A DNA stretch of 64,000 bases from Cristatella mucedo. Lineage: Eukaryota; Bryozoa; Phylactolaemata; Cristatellidae. A program made the position numbers and the translations under genes. Under the pieces are notes generated by a model. It did not search any database. It was not told the DNA's origin and saw nothing but the letters and a program-made list of their open reading frames with translations. Shown piece by piece: positions 12,521-23,066 of this stretch. The stretch lies in contig WPIO01000125.1 in NCBI GenBank assembly GCA_009760855.2, forward strand, positions 985,001 through 1,049,000, in the 5' to 3' direction. Position 1 is the first letter of the stretch. Every line of letters begins with the position of its first letter.

Positions 12521-12529
12521 TTATTTTTA

Positions 12530-12970
12530 ACACCACGCCAGCTAATCACGTGCGCTAATACCAAATATATCTAAGGCTGGGTAAGTTCCTCACGTACTTC
12601 CATCCTCACTTTAGTAAGCTAGGTAACTATGCCAATAAATCTATCAAAGTCACTGACGTTACGTTGACATTGAGTCCTTTGCGAGATGTTTATAGTACGG
12701 CTACGACGGCACAGCAATAATGGAAGTCCAAAAAAGGGGCGGATGATTTACTAATTTGCATTGATGAAAGTAACGTGCACTCTGATATTTGAAATTGAAT
12801 TTTGAAACGCAAGCAATTCACATGAATATGATGATTTTAAAAGGGTGTTTCAAAGGGTGACAATAGCATTCCAGCAATAGCTTGCGTTCTCGGCTCGTCG
12901 ATCCCCTTTGTCGGCTGTCGCCCCAAGTGATGACCTGCGCTTCCTTCGCGGTTAAATAAAAATAGCTAGA
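12530..12970. other. Unassigned stretch
   Basis: No recognised gene or repeat. Confidence 0.4.
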
Positions 12971-12975
12971 AATGC

Positions 12976-13142
12976 CAGCTGATTTAACAGCCTCTTTTGC
13001 ATAGCGACAGAAGAGTCTTTGCGGCTCTCACCACCGCTTGCAGCGGCGATAAAGAATCACCCACTGCAGGATGCGAACCCACAACCACGGGACAGAGGTC
13101 GTGAAAAGCAACCGCCTTACCTAGTGCACTATCACGGCTCAC
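12976..13142 (-). mobile_element. tRNA-derived SINE (family A)
   Basis: Antisense box B GGTTCGCATCC (one change) and the complete body. Confidence 0.8.
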
Positions 13143-13149
13143 CGGTTCC

Positions 13150-14325
13150 TAACTTCTGGTTGGGCCAGCTGAGTTGGCGTATTAGAAAGCTACCAGAGTG
13201 AAGGCGACCGACCAGAAGTCGTGCTGCGCCTACCCGTGGTGAGCGATAGACGTGCTTACGATTTTGATTCTGCCCGTGGTCTTCACGGAGCATATTATAC
13301 AGTCAGTCAATATTTAAAGACGGCCAGCACGTCCTTACACGAATCTCAATGCGGATTTGCTACCCGGTGCTGATAAATAAGAACTCCAAGCTTGGCAGGC
13401 AGCAGTCTGGGCTCACCAGCTACTTCAGCGGACACTCACGCCCGTCTTAAAAAGCGACGTTGGAGTTTCCGTAATTTTTCCCGGGTGGTACAAGCTAATT
13501 TTTATGTACAATTTGTGGTTTCCGCCCGCCGTTGTGGACTTGTGGTTTTCCACAGAAATAAATTGGGCATATGATATATAGATCAGAATACAAGTGTACC
13601 TATTGCAGACAACGACGAGAAAAACAAACAGCTAACAAAGCGAATCAAGGCCAAAACCAAAGTGCCGAAACTCAACCGAAACGTCATTTTCGACAAACTC
13701 TGCAACAGGAAGTTACTGAAGAGGAAGCCCAGAAGCTTCGTACTGTCAGACCTTAGCGAATGCCGAAACTATGACAAGGTCAAAAACAGAAATGTACTGT
13801 GGGTAAGATTCGCGAACTCCACGACCCAGATCACGTGGTATGGAGTCCTTGCCCGATAGTAGGCTGGGGTCGCTAGCTAGGCTGGACTTCCCACCAGGTC
13901 AGCGGGCACTCAGACCAGCGTTGCAATGCGACACTGAAATTTTGGGGATTTTTCACGGGCGTTAGCCAGCCAGGACTCCTAAAGTCAAGATTGAGAAAGC
14001 GTACAAAATGTTGGATCTGACTGTTTCATTACATAGCGCTTTGAGCTAACAGTTCACAGGACTGTGAACTTTTAAAGATCAAAGGGTGACCGTCTCATGC
14101 CAGCAGCTTTCGCTTTCTTCTCTCGACCCCCTTTTCAATTTTAGCGAAAATCCCCTTTCCCCTCTGTCTCACAACGTTTGACCATCCGGAGACGGATTTT
14201 CACGCGTTAATAAATTAAAAAATTTAGTAAAAGCTATTTCTATTCAGTAAAATGCAAGGAAAGGAAATTTTTAGGATAGCATATTTGGAGGGTATGTTTG
14301 ACGACAGACTGAAGCCCAGTTTAGA
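13150..14325. other. Unassigned stretch
   Basis: Short overlapping plus-strand frames at 13571-13859 are rich in Arg, Gln and Lys but show no motif. Nothing is firm. Confidence 0.4.
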
Positions 14326-14329
14326 CATA

Positions 14330-14358
14330 TGAGCCCGACGGCGGTAACCCGGGTTACC
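14330..14358. repeat. Left terminal inverted repeat
   Basis: Starts TGAGCCCGACGG and ends with the 16-nt perfect palindrome GGTAACCCGGGTTACC (14343-14358). Its partner is at 17624-17652; mismatches are at repeat positions 10-12 and 18-19. The TA at 14328-14329 is the likely target dinucleotide. Confidence 0.75.
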
Positions 14359-14879
14359 ATGGTAACACAGGTGCGTGCGGACTGCGATAACCACCTGAAT
14401 ATTGGTCCAAATTATATGCAAATAGGCTAAACATTTCGGGCTCGTCGAGTTCTATTCGTCAGCAGAAAGACAGCGATTTCAAAAACGATGATTTTTATTT
14501 CGCAAGTGCTCAGCGGCTGACCAGATCCAGGGAAAGGATCCAGGGCTCGATTACAAAAATTGAGCCTATTTTTTCGAGAAATAGCTCAATATTGATGGCT
14601 GATTTTGGACAACCGCTAGTGCCTTCTTCGGGCACCCCATAGAGCGTATATGCACGCCCGGAGTAGCCTTCTGCTCTGATGCTCTTTTTTTCCACGAGTC
14701 TGCACCATATCTATCGGATGCTGCCACCGCCAGCGGCACTCCACTATTGTCAAGATCTTTTCCTCACGATAACCGATATTCGCGATATCCGATATTCGGC
14801 ATGGCCGGATAATACATCAGACCTAGGGTCGAGATCGTCATTTACTTCTTTGACAAAGAACGCAGCTTCTTCGTTGTCA

Positions 14880-15379
14880 AATCTAGGACAGGTTTGCATT
14901 CCAGTTTTAGCGCATCGATCAATACGCCTTTTATCAATGTTGGCACAGGCGCTGGCAAGAGTTTCTTCAAGTTCACACTTGACGAATCGTGTCCAGATTT
15001 CTGGACTGCACCAAGAAAATTGCTTAAGCTTCTATATCGGGCGTGCTACACAAGTTACGCATTGTGCAAACATCTTCCGTCAATTTGAAGAAATAGTTCT
15101 TCGAGTGCTGCGTCGGGATTTGCTTGAAGCACTTAAATAGCAATGGCCCACATCCAGCAAAGAACGGGTGGCCGGAATCGCTGCGATCCAGCAATACGGC
15201 CTTCACCGACTTGATTTTGTTCCAGGTCTGAAAAACCTGATCCCGAGTTTACAAATTGAGCCGAGGCATTAAATTTCGGAGATCTGCGACGACCCGATCT
15301 ACCTGATTGTAGGAGTGGCCCAGCAGAAGAAACAAGAGCACAACCTTCTTATAGAAAAGGATCGAAAGAAGCGCATAAT
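14880..15379 (-). pseudogene. Transposase-like pseudogene, C-terminal block
   Basis: Resumes after the second LINE with ALLSILFYKKVVLLFLLLGH, then SYNQVDRVVADLRN. After a frameshift it continues with NKIKSVKAVLLDRSD, then GHPFFAGCGPLL, then NYFFKLTEDVCTMRNLCSTP, and later RFDNEEAAFFVKEVNDDL. The G-H-S-x-x-x-x-D-R-V-V motif follows LLDNC at the spacing expected for a DDE-type core. Homology to the rest is by recollection. The stretch 14360-14880 shows no clear further motif. Confidence 0.55.
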
Positions 15380-15768
15380 AATAATAATAATGCACTTGAT
15401 AAAGCACCCTCAGAGAACCAAATCTCTTTCTAGGCGCTTTACATTTACTGCAAAGGGAAACGCGATTGAATGGTGAGTGGTAGCGTGCTTGACAAACAAC
15501 ATGAATAACATGGTTAGGGGTGACATGCACAGGGTCAGCATGCAAGTGTGGCTAGTGGCAGTATGCACAGTGTCAGCACGCATAAGCACATAAAGGACGA
15601 ATCACAGGGATCCACTAAATGCTGTCCTAAATAGGTGTATTTATAAGTTCTTTTCAAATGTGGTCAAGTCAGGGGATGTTGTGTCGCAAGTCGGGAGTGA
15701 GATCCAGGATTTGGGAGCACACGAACTAGAGGCACAGTCTCCAAAGGATTTGAGGTCTGTACGAGGTA
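15377..15768 (-). mobile_element. L2-like LINE 3' end nested in the transposon
   Basis: Plus strand begins with (ATA)n and the LINE tail in antisense; the 5' end reads IPRTDLKSFGDCASSS. Leaving it out, the flanking transposon codons read through as V-F-H-F-Y|A-L-L-S-I. Confidence 0.75.
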
Positions 15769-16317
15769 TAAAAATGGAACACAGACATAGACTTGCTTTG
15801 CTCGACACAATTGTCGAGCAGGATGAACAGGATCTCCGGAGCAGAGTCCTTCTGCGAAATCTCGAGGTGGTGTCGCATGCGGAGGCTACATAAAGCGTCC
15901 GCATCTTTACCTTGAGTTCATCGTACAGGATCACTAGATTGACTCCACTGGAAAGGTCGGCGATGAAAAGCTTTGCATAATCAAATTCGATTGAAAGTAA
16001 TCGACCGATGGTCGGATGTACCCATAGTGAGGCAACGCGAAACTCCCACTGATATCTTTGACCTGAATCTGAACACGGATTTTGTTCGAATCTGAGACCC
16101 CGTCGAATTTTCAACAGCGATGTCATCGTCACTAATGGATTCATCCTGGTCGTCTGTTGGCAATGGTGGGTCAATGGTGTCAGGAATGGTAGCGTTCGGC
16201 ACAGTCTGGTCGGGGACGTTGCGTTGAATAAGCTCTTTGACGAATTTCGATACAAACCTACGCCGCTCGATAGCTCGATAGTTGCGTTAAGATGCATTTC
16301 CTTCTCCAATTGTAGTC
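15769..16317 (-). pseudogene. Transposase-like pseudogene, central block with LLDNC motif
   Basis: Resumes after the nested LINE with LQLEKEMHLNATIE, then FVSKFVKELIQRNVPDQ, an acidic linker DDQDESISDDDIAVE, and near the end SAPEILFILLDNCVEQSKS. The hydrophobic run followed by D-N-C-x-x-Q-x-K-S is a signature of this transposase-like family, where the Asp is plausibly catalytic. The frame changes at an 8-bp tandem duplication (16266-16281) and again further on. It ends at the second LINE. Confidence 0.55.
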
Positions 16318-16496
16318 TAACCACACTTGCATGCTGACCCTGTGCATGTCTTCCCTAACCATGTTATTCATGTTGTTTATCAAGCATGATACCACTCACC
16401 ATTCGATCTCGTTTCCTCTGCAGCAAATGTAAAGAGCCCAGAATGAGATTGAGTTCTCCGAGGGTGCTTTATCAAGAGCATTATTATTATTATAAT
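16318..16496 (+). mobile_element. LINE 3' end nested in the transposon, with 5-bp target duplication
   Basis: A 179-bp 3'-untranslated LINE tail ending in (ATT)n, flanked by TAGTC at 16313-16317 and 16497-16501. Confidence 0.8.
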
Positions 16497-17590
16497 TAGT
16501 CGTTCGCGCTCATCTGCAGGCAGATCATTATGCTGCTGCTGAATATCGATTCGGACGCAGGCGTCACAGGCATTTTCCTTTGAGCGGGTTAGTCGAAGGA
16601 CCGGATAGTAAAATTCAATGCACTGGTGCTATCGAGACAAGGAGATGGTGCGAGCATTACTGCATGCCTGGATGGAAGCGTATTCCTAGTGTAGCCTTTT
16701 CCATGTCATGCCCTGCTATTGGATAGGGCGTCATTATGAGCACGGAAACCCATCTTCGAGTTCGAACGCCGCTGCAGGAGCATGCATCGCCGCTAAGTCT
16801 GTCTGGATAACTGCACGTTTGGAAGTAGGACGAGCACGACGTGCTGCAAACGATTCCAATGCGGCCCCTACTCGTACAGCCTTGAGAATTCGCTCATATC
16901 ACGGGGCGCCAATGAGAAGCAAGGAGCGCATCTCAATCTGACTCGGTCCGAGCTTAATCAACGTCATGATGCCGCCGTCACAGTGTTCATGTTCGCGTTG
17001 GATGGGCTCTAACCGATTCCATAGCTCCTGAATAAGCAGGAACTCATAATTACCAAGTAGTTGCTTGGAGGGTTTGATCGCATTCTCCTTTGGGCTCGTA
17101 GAAGCGTTTCACTTTTGATGGGGCACTGTCTGATCGGATCCACCAGCACCACCAACCTGGCGAGAAGGAAATGTAGGGGCAGCAATAACTGTAGGTCGAC
17201 GATGCAAGTTAACTGACTTCTCAAGACCTTCACTTTCATCTAATTGCCACTGTCGGCTGGAAAATTAGAATCGTCGTTGCTACCCAGGCGAGCGCTGGCG
17301 CTGCGATTTACGGACCGCCTGCATAATCTTTTCCGACCAGCGGGTGGCAATGAAGCTCCCAGGAAATGCTTCCAAGAACTTGCACACATAGTCCATTGCT
17401 ATGCTAAGAACATCATTGCTAACATCTTTTATATCGTTATTATAGCCAACCATAGCGTGCATCCTTTCATGAGCTCATTCGCACACAGTTCTTCAGATTG
17501 CTTCGACATGACGGTGCTGCTCCTGAATCAGGTCAATGGCGTTTTCGACTTCGAAGCGCTTAACTTTTTAGGGAAGCTATCCACAAAATA
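16497..17590 (-). pseudogene. Transposase-like pseudogene, N-terminal block
   Basis: Minus-strand relic. The clearest part (about 16500-17015) reads EPIQREHEHCDGGIMTL, then SQIEMRSLLLIGAP, then ERILKAVRVGAALESFAARR, then GMTWKRLH, then VLRLTRSKENACDACVRID. The C-D-A-C-x-R-I-D motif suggests a metal-binding or structural Cys pair. At least six in-frame stops are present, one a TGA where a CGA codon would fit. Open stretches at 17009-17239 and 17280-17462 are probably earlier, frame-shifted parts. The block ends exactly at a LINE insertion. Confidence 0.55.
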
Positions 17591-17623
17591 AGCAATTAAT
17601 TGTGAATGTACTCGCGAAAATTC

Positions 17624-17652
17624 GGTAACCCGGAATACCGAAATCGGGCTCA
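17624..17652. repeat. Right terminal inverted repeat
   Basis: Plus-strand end reads CGGGCTCA, then TA at 17653-17654. It is the reverse complement of the left repeat except for five positions. Confidence 0.75.
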
Positions 17653-18200
17653 TATATTCCTCTTTAAAATTTCGCTTTTCGTACTACCTCGAGGCAAAGT
17701 GCGATAAGATTTTGTCGATGGAGCTGAGATTGACCTTTAGTTAGACCACGATACAGGTTTCTGAGCGCTAAAGGTTGGCCGGAAAAACTTCATGCTTACG
17801 TCTGCACTTGAGCCTACCGTTTCTAACGGTTGTCAAGTCGGTCAGGAAATAAAAAGAAGAAGTTCCTTTGTAACTTCTTATAGTGACGGCTGCTTCGAGA
17901 AAACTGCCCGATTACCTGGTTAATTTCCGTCATTTTAACGTATAGCTTTTCAAGGAGATGATAATTACTCAATGCACACTTCCCTATTACCGAGTTTGGA
18001 TATTTGAAGCCACCGAATCAAATAATCGTCTTAGCGTAATTTGTTTTGACATTTCCATGTCACGTTTACACGAACAATAGCATGACTACGTAGTACATAC
18101 GAATCATTTACACTCATACGGTAGCCGGAATCTCACAAAGTCCAGCTTTGATAAAAACCAAGCTGTTGGTATTTTGTGCAAGCTCTACAGGAGAGAGCGA

Positions 18201-18349
<149 letters not shown>

Positions 18350-18374
18350 ACAAATGCTACCTGGTTCTTTAAGT

Positions 18375-19004
18375 TCAAATGGCTGCGACATAATCGCTAT
18401 TTAAAAACACCGTAGTCCCAATCGCTGGCTGGTCTGTTAATGACATAGAGTGAGTGAGCGAAATCAGCTCACAATGTCGTGTAGGATCCACCGTGGGCGG
18501 AGCGTCTCCTTCGATGGCACCGAACCGTGTGCAGCTTAGAGCTGGAGCGAGCACTCGCCTTTGCTGCTGCTCCTCTTCGGGGAGCCAACTCCTCAGCGGC
18601 ACATCCTCCTCGGCAGCAGCAGCAGCAGCTGCTGCTTCATCGTTCTTGGAGCGGACAGTTGTGGAGAGAGTGACGCCGGGATTAAAGGAGAGATCTCCGT
18701 CGTCGCAAAGAAGCTTTCTCATTTCGTCTGCAGACACCGTGACCCTTTGGTAGGCCTGAGACGACGTGCAGGACTCGCTGCATGAGCCCGGCGAGTCCAA
18801 GCAGCTGACGCTGCTTTCGTCATCGCAGCTCGCTCGCGGAAGTATCGGGGCCGACTCCTGGTTGCACTCGAAGTCTAGATCCTTAATGTACGCAAATTCA
18901 GAACTTCCACAATTGTGCCAGTCGGCCCGATAGGGACACATCTGCACAGCTGCTCCTGCATCTGAAGCTTTTCTCATGTCACCCTCGCCAATATTCCCCG
19001 TGAT
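18375..19004 (-). CDS. Terminal coding exon: Ser/Tyr-rich cytoplasmic tail with stop
   Basis: A 630-nt open exon from acceptor GTCATTGCAG to a TGA stop, giving 209 residues. It starts ITGNIGEGDMRKAS. It has YRADW and FAYIKDLDF, an acidic-serine block SCDDESSVSCLDSPGS, then CTSSQAYQRVTVSADE, an alanine run with Glu, a Gln run, and ends FLNSDYVAAI. A Ser-rich block followed by T-S-S-x-x-Y-x-x-V-x-V recalls the gp130 tyrosine that recruits SHP2/SOCS3, though the register differs by one. No STAT3-type YxxQ was seen. The alanine and glutamine runs come from CAG/CTG-type repeats at 18578-18632. The downstream transcript would include the long pyrimidine tract at 18201-18345. Confidence 0.5.
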   Translation of the reverse strand: MTGNIGEGDMRKASDAGAAVQMCPYRADWHNCGSSEFAYIKDLDFECNQESAPILPRASCDDESSVSCLDSPGSCSESCTSSQAYQRVTVSADEMRKLLCDDGDLSFNPGVTLSTTVRSKNDEAAAAAAAAEEDVPLRSWLPEEEQQQRRVLAPALSCTRFGAIEGDAPPTVDPTRHCELISLTHSMSLTDQPAIGTTVFLNSDYVAAI

Positions 19005-19089
19005 CTGCAATGACAGAAGTCGCCAACATACACTTGCATTCGCTCTGCTTGACTAATTATTGTGCAAGGGCAATAATTCCAAGGCTTAC

Positions 19090-19180
19090 CATAAAGTTGG
19101 CGATCGGTGGTTTCCCGACGTATGCTTCAGATGATTCAGCTAACTCTCTCAAATAACCATCCAGGAAAGACTCTCCGGTC
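19090..19180 (-). CDS. Receptor cytoplasmic exon (short, tyrosine-bearing)
   Basis: A 91-nt exon with acceptor CATTTTTTAG and donor TTTATG|GTAAGC, phase 2 in and phase 0 out. It encodes TGESFLDGYLRELAESS, then EAYVGKPPIANFM. Two tyrosines (YLRE, YVGK) and acidic residues suit a cytoplasmic tail. It splices in phase to the last exon. Its link to the transmembrane exon at 23.1 kb is inferred from strand and order. A separate gene occupying 18.4-19.5 kb cannot be excluded. Confidence 0.5.
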
Positions 19181-19704
19181 CTAAAAAATGAAAGCCGGCA
19201 ACTGTATAATCGCCTTCATTAGCAGAGCGTTGCTTGTTTTCCACTGGAAAAAGGGCGCACAGCTACAGTGGCGGCCTCTATCTTAAATAAGAACTTGTCG
19301 CCGATGGATGAGAAGACGCAAACATATTTTTGCACATCCACCACAAAGGTTTCACCCAATTACCAGGGCTTCGCGAATCGTGACATTGTGCACTAGGCTA
19401 ACGATTCGGAATGCAGATTCTTGAACGGAAGAGAATGATGTTTACCAGAGTCAACCGCGGAATCCATGTTGATCACAGCTACGAGAAGTGAATAGCCTAA
19501 TTGCGGGCATTTTGCTGCAGCAGCAACCGCGTCTTTCTTACCTCTCATCGTTCTGGTCTAGCTGGCTAGTCGACCAACTAGCGATGGCGCTGTCAATTAA
19601 TGATTTCTGCGCTACACATGCATGTTTGTTCGGTGATTTAGAAATAGATTGGTCGAGCTTGTTGAGACCTGAAAAAGCAAAGGGCGAGAGCATTTTTTTT
19701 CTTA

Positions 19705-19778
19705 CTGACTTCTAAAGCAAGCTCTGTGGCTGAAGCGGTCGCTGACTTCTAAAGCAAGCTCTGTGGCTGAAGCGGTTG
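19705..19778. repeat. 37-bp tandem duplication
   Basis: CTGACTTCTAAAGCAAGCTC begins at 19705 and 19742, with near-identical 37-bp units. Confidence 0.85.
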
Positions 19779-20869
19779 AGAGCGTGTATACGGCTATCTC
19801 AAGTCGCTGAAGATTGACAAACGACGTAGAAAAAATCCTTCAGTAACCATAAAAAGTAACCACTAAGCCACGAAACGCTATTCTAACCAAGATTATTAGA
19901 GTTGCTACTCGAATAAAAAGAAAACCAACTCACGGCATTCGTTTTCACCTTCCGTGTCACTACAAACCTACGTCTGTGATTAAAGAGCAGTGGAGCTCGA
20001 ATCAAGCAGCTCTCAGCTACAATCTACTGTATACAAATTCTTCGCTGTGGTACTTCGGACACGATTCTCGACGACGACGACAGGGATCTGCTACTGCTAC
20101 TGTGCCTGAAACCTGGCTAAAATCAAGTCTAACTGTCTGTCTACAACAAACCGAAGCATTCGCCATAGGCTCTTCTTTTTTACATACCGCAAGGTCAATG
20201 AAAAACTGATGGCAGAGCAGCCATTGCTGCTCGTTTCTTGCTAATTTTTTAGGCTTCCATTTTATTTTATTTTCATTTTAGGCTTTAATTTTTCGGTCTT
20301 TAGAACATGTTGTACTGAGTTTTCCCGACCTCAAGCTGACTTCAGATTTGTTCCTCCGACATCCCTTCTTCCACGAATCCGCCCTTTCCCATAGTACACG
20401 TTCATTTATCCGAACCAATAGATCTCACAAGTTCCGAATTCATACACTGATTTGGCTAATTTTATCTTGGAGCTCATGTAATGTAATGCAACCCCAAAAA
20501 GCAACGAGCATTAAGTGGGCGCTACGCTGGAGAGCCTGAACTGTTGGGTTCGGTGTGCATACCGTAGCCAACAAGTCATGTACATAACCACCCACAACCA
20601 AGGTCAAGCTCTCGATCAGATATTCTCCTGCGATTGTATGTTGAAAAAACTACAATTACTGAATTCCGCACATCGATCTTGTTAGGATGTCGTTATCTTT
20701 ACAGGACATACTCCATTCGGTATCAAAATTATCTATGCATAGTGAATCCTCAGGCTATTAGATATTTGTGCTACAATCAAAAATATATATTATCACAGGC
20801 CAGTCTGCTTAATTCTCCATTTGGCTTTCGCTGAATGGTAGGTGCTACAAAGCAACGCTAACAGATGTT

Positions 20870-21910
20870 CTAGATAATTTTGTTTATCTGTGTAAGTGCA
20901 ATAAAGATATTACCTAGCCCAGATGCCCCGCGGTTTATTCCTAACGTTAAAGTACTAGCTAGGACAACTTAGCACAAGCTTGAGAAAGGCATACTAAAAA
21001 TTAGTATTGACTGTCGATCAACTATCATGCGAGATGAGACTTGTATAGGTTGTACAATCCATCATAGCTCAGGCCGACTAATTCTACAAGAACACTGCGA
21101 CACACAAACAGAACCCAAAAGCATGTATGTCGATCCTCAGCCTAATCTAATTACCACTCCTAGATCCGGCAGCTTTCGTAACAATCATTAAGGAGACCCG
21201 TCGCTTTTCTAGCTAGTCCGTCAGCAAGATTGGTAGGAGTAGAGAGTTCCTAGCCAAGATTACATAAAGACTGAACTCTTCAATGTCAGGTCTTGCTCTA
21301 ACTCAATGTCCAATATTGATCGTGCTACTGCTGACCGCACCAAGTTCATCTGCCAGTCAAAGAAGGCCGCTAGACCTCCAGACCCCGCAAAAACGGTATT
21401 TCCTTAAGAGTAGCCTAGACATCAGCTATAGGTCATTGCAAAAATTCGCACTTGCTTAGATAAGAATGCCGCAGCCAAGCTGGTCAGTTTATTGGCGAGA
21501 TTCCGTCTAGACTTACGTGATTTATTGCATGCCGATCTTACTGCTGGTGCAACACGTCCTAACTGTAGGTGTAAAAGTTTGCAGATAGGGTTGCCTGTAG
21601 ACGAGAAATAGGTTCAAGGTAATCTCAAACGGATATACATCTAGCAGCTTATCGACTGCACGGCTCTTTCATTCACTGTAGGTTAATTCATCACCCTGAT
21701 TTGGCTTTCATTAATGAAATTCACCCTAATAAGATTTTCCATGTACGACCTGCTCTCCTGACTCAAGTAATGTGACTGTGTCATTGATGAACCTAAAATC
21801 CTTTGGAATTAATACCTTCAGCTACTACTCTGTGAAACCATGGAACTTACCAACGACTGGCATCACGACATCCACTGACGAGACGACATGAACAAGTAGC
21901 TAAACCAGCA
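20870..21910 (+). mobile_element. Heavily decayed LINE
   Basis: Nucleotide echoes of the 38.7-kb LINE (AGCACAAGCTTGAGAAAGGC, TTAGTATTGACTGTC) and of the C-terminal region (CTAAAATCCTTTGGAATTAA). No open frame survives. Confidence 0.5.
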
Positions 21911-22205
21911 ATCTTAATATTACTACAGGGGTAACTTACTGACCAGAAAGACATATATTCGTCTAGAAGTTGAACTATGCCGACGTATAATTAGTCCACA
22001 TCTTATTTAAACGCTGAAATAATTGCTTCAGCGTTACTAGCTTGTAGATCGTGATGCCAGTCGTTGATAAATTCCACGGTTTCATAAAGTAGGAGCTGAA
22101 GGCATTGTCTCCAAAGGATTTGAGGTTCATTAATGACAAAGTCACATTACTTGAGTTAGAAGAGCAGGTCGTACTTGGGAAACCTTATTAGGAAGAATTA
22201 ATAAT
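21713..22205. repeat. Long imperfect inverted repeat (LINE fold-back)
   Basis: Sense arm about 21713-21885 and antisense arm about 22040-22205, roughly 80% or more alike by eye, with GAGCAGGTCGTAC at 22162 complementary to GTACGACCTGCTC at 21743. A 9-bp hairpin lies in the spacer (22010-22018/22027-22035). Confidence 0.7.
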
Positions 22206-22625
22206 GACATTCTACGTGGCAATGATGAGAGGAATTTCACTGCCCTAGCTCTGCTAGATCTGTCAGCTGCCTTCGACACAATTGATCACGATGTTCTACT
22301 TGAACTATTTAGAACAACGATCGCTCTGGTAGACGAGAAACTGGCGCGGTTTCAATCGTACTTGTCTGATCGTGTTCAATCCGTGTCTTGTTGGGGTCAG
22401 GTCTCACACACGAGACGGGTCACCTGTGGAGTTCCTCAAGGGTCTGTCCTCGGTCCCTTGCTGTTCTCCATTTATACCCAACCTGAGGGAAAAGTGATTA
22501 AGGCTCATGGAATAGGATATCACTTGTATGCTGACAATACTAAGCTGTATTTGTCATTCAAACCGTCGGATTCTACTTCAGCAACTGATAAACTGAATGC
22601 TTGCCTTGCCGATATTCGATGCTTC
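22173..22625 (+). mobile_element. L2-like LINE, RT core fragment (distinct subfamily)
   Basis: Reads [19 protein letters not shown], then [20 protein letters not shown], then HLYADNTKLYLSFKPSD. The polymerase motif is YADN rather than YADD. It is truncated at both ends and followed by a family 2 LINE tail at 22630-22775. Confidence 0.8.
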
Positions 22626-22629
22626 CCAC

Positions 22630-22775
22630 TATCTCTTTGTTGCGTGAGACGAAGTCTGTTGGCTACCGAATGCGTATCGAAAGCCGCTTAGGCTGTGAGT
22701 GAACTATACAAAACTCTCCTGCGTAACACCCACATAGTCTTTACGGCTTTGTGGAATTACAGACGGAGATAAATA
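22630..22775 (+). mobile_element. LINE family 2 3' end
   Basis: Sense copy of the piece at 131-318: GAGACGAAGTCTGTTGGCTA and AATTACAGACGGAGATA. Confidence 0.6.
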
Positions 22776-23066
22776 ACATTACACAGATTAATTTTCAAAG
22801 TAATCATACTAGCAGCAGAACCTCTTGCTGCATTTCTGAGCCAAACCAAATGTTGTCCCCACTTAAATGTATATACGTGCCTCACGTCTTGCCTATTTTC
22901 TCGCCTTATCCGCATGACACGGGCTGTCCAACCTGGCCAGTGAGCAAAAGAAGCAAGCAATCGCATGCCTATGTTAGAAACGAGCAGACCGGTGGATTGG
23001 AGACTTTCACTGTCAATAGAAAGATAGCCTGGCCTAAAAACGCATCAATGCAAAGCAATTTATTAC

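Larger units (their letters stand above)
14330..17652 (-). mobile_element. DNA transposon with 29-bp terminal inverted repeats, transposase-like pseudogene, two nested LINEs
   Basis: The ends 14330-14358 and 17624-17652 are inverted repeats matching at 24 of 29 positions; each begins TGAGCCCG at the outer edge and ends GGGTTACC inside. TA dinucleotides flank both ends (14328-14329 and 17653-17654), suggesting a TA target. Between them lies a minus-strand coding relic in three blocks, interrupted by LINE insertions. Without the LINEs the element is about 2.75 kb. The encoded motifs resemble a transposase-like family common in oomycetes and invertebrates, tentatively of the DUF7869 type; I recognise it by memory only. 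Several in-frame stops and frameshifts show it is inactive. Confidence 0.7.

Noticed and set aside
14894-15088. Plus-strand frame containing GTGAGKS, a Walker A lookalike
   Set aside because: It lies antisense to the transposase-like pseudogene, whose minus-strand motifs are more extensive, and no Walker B or ATPase context is present.
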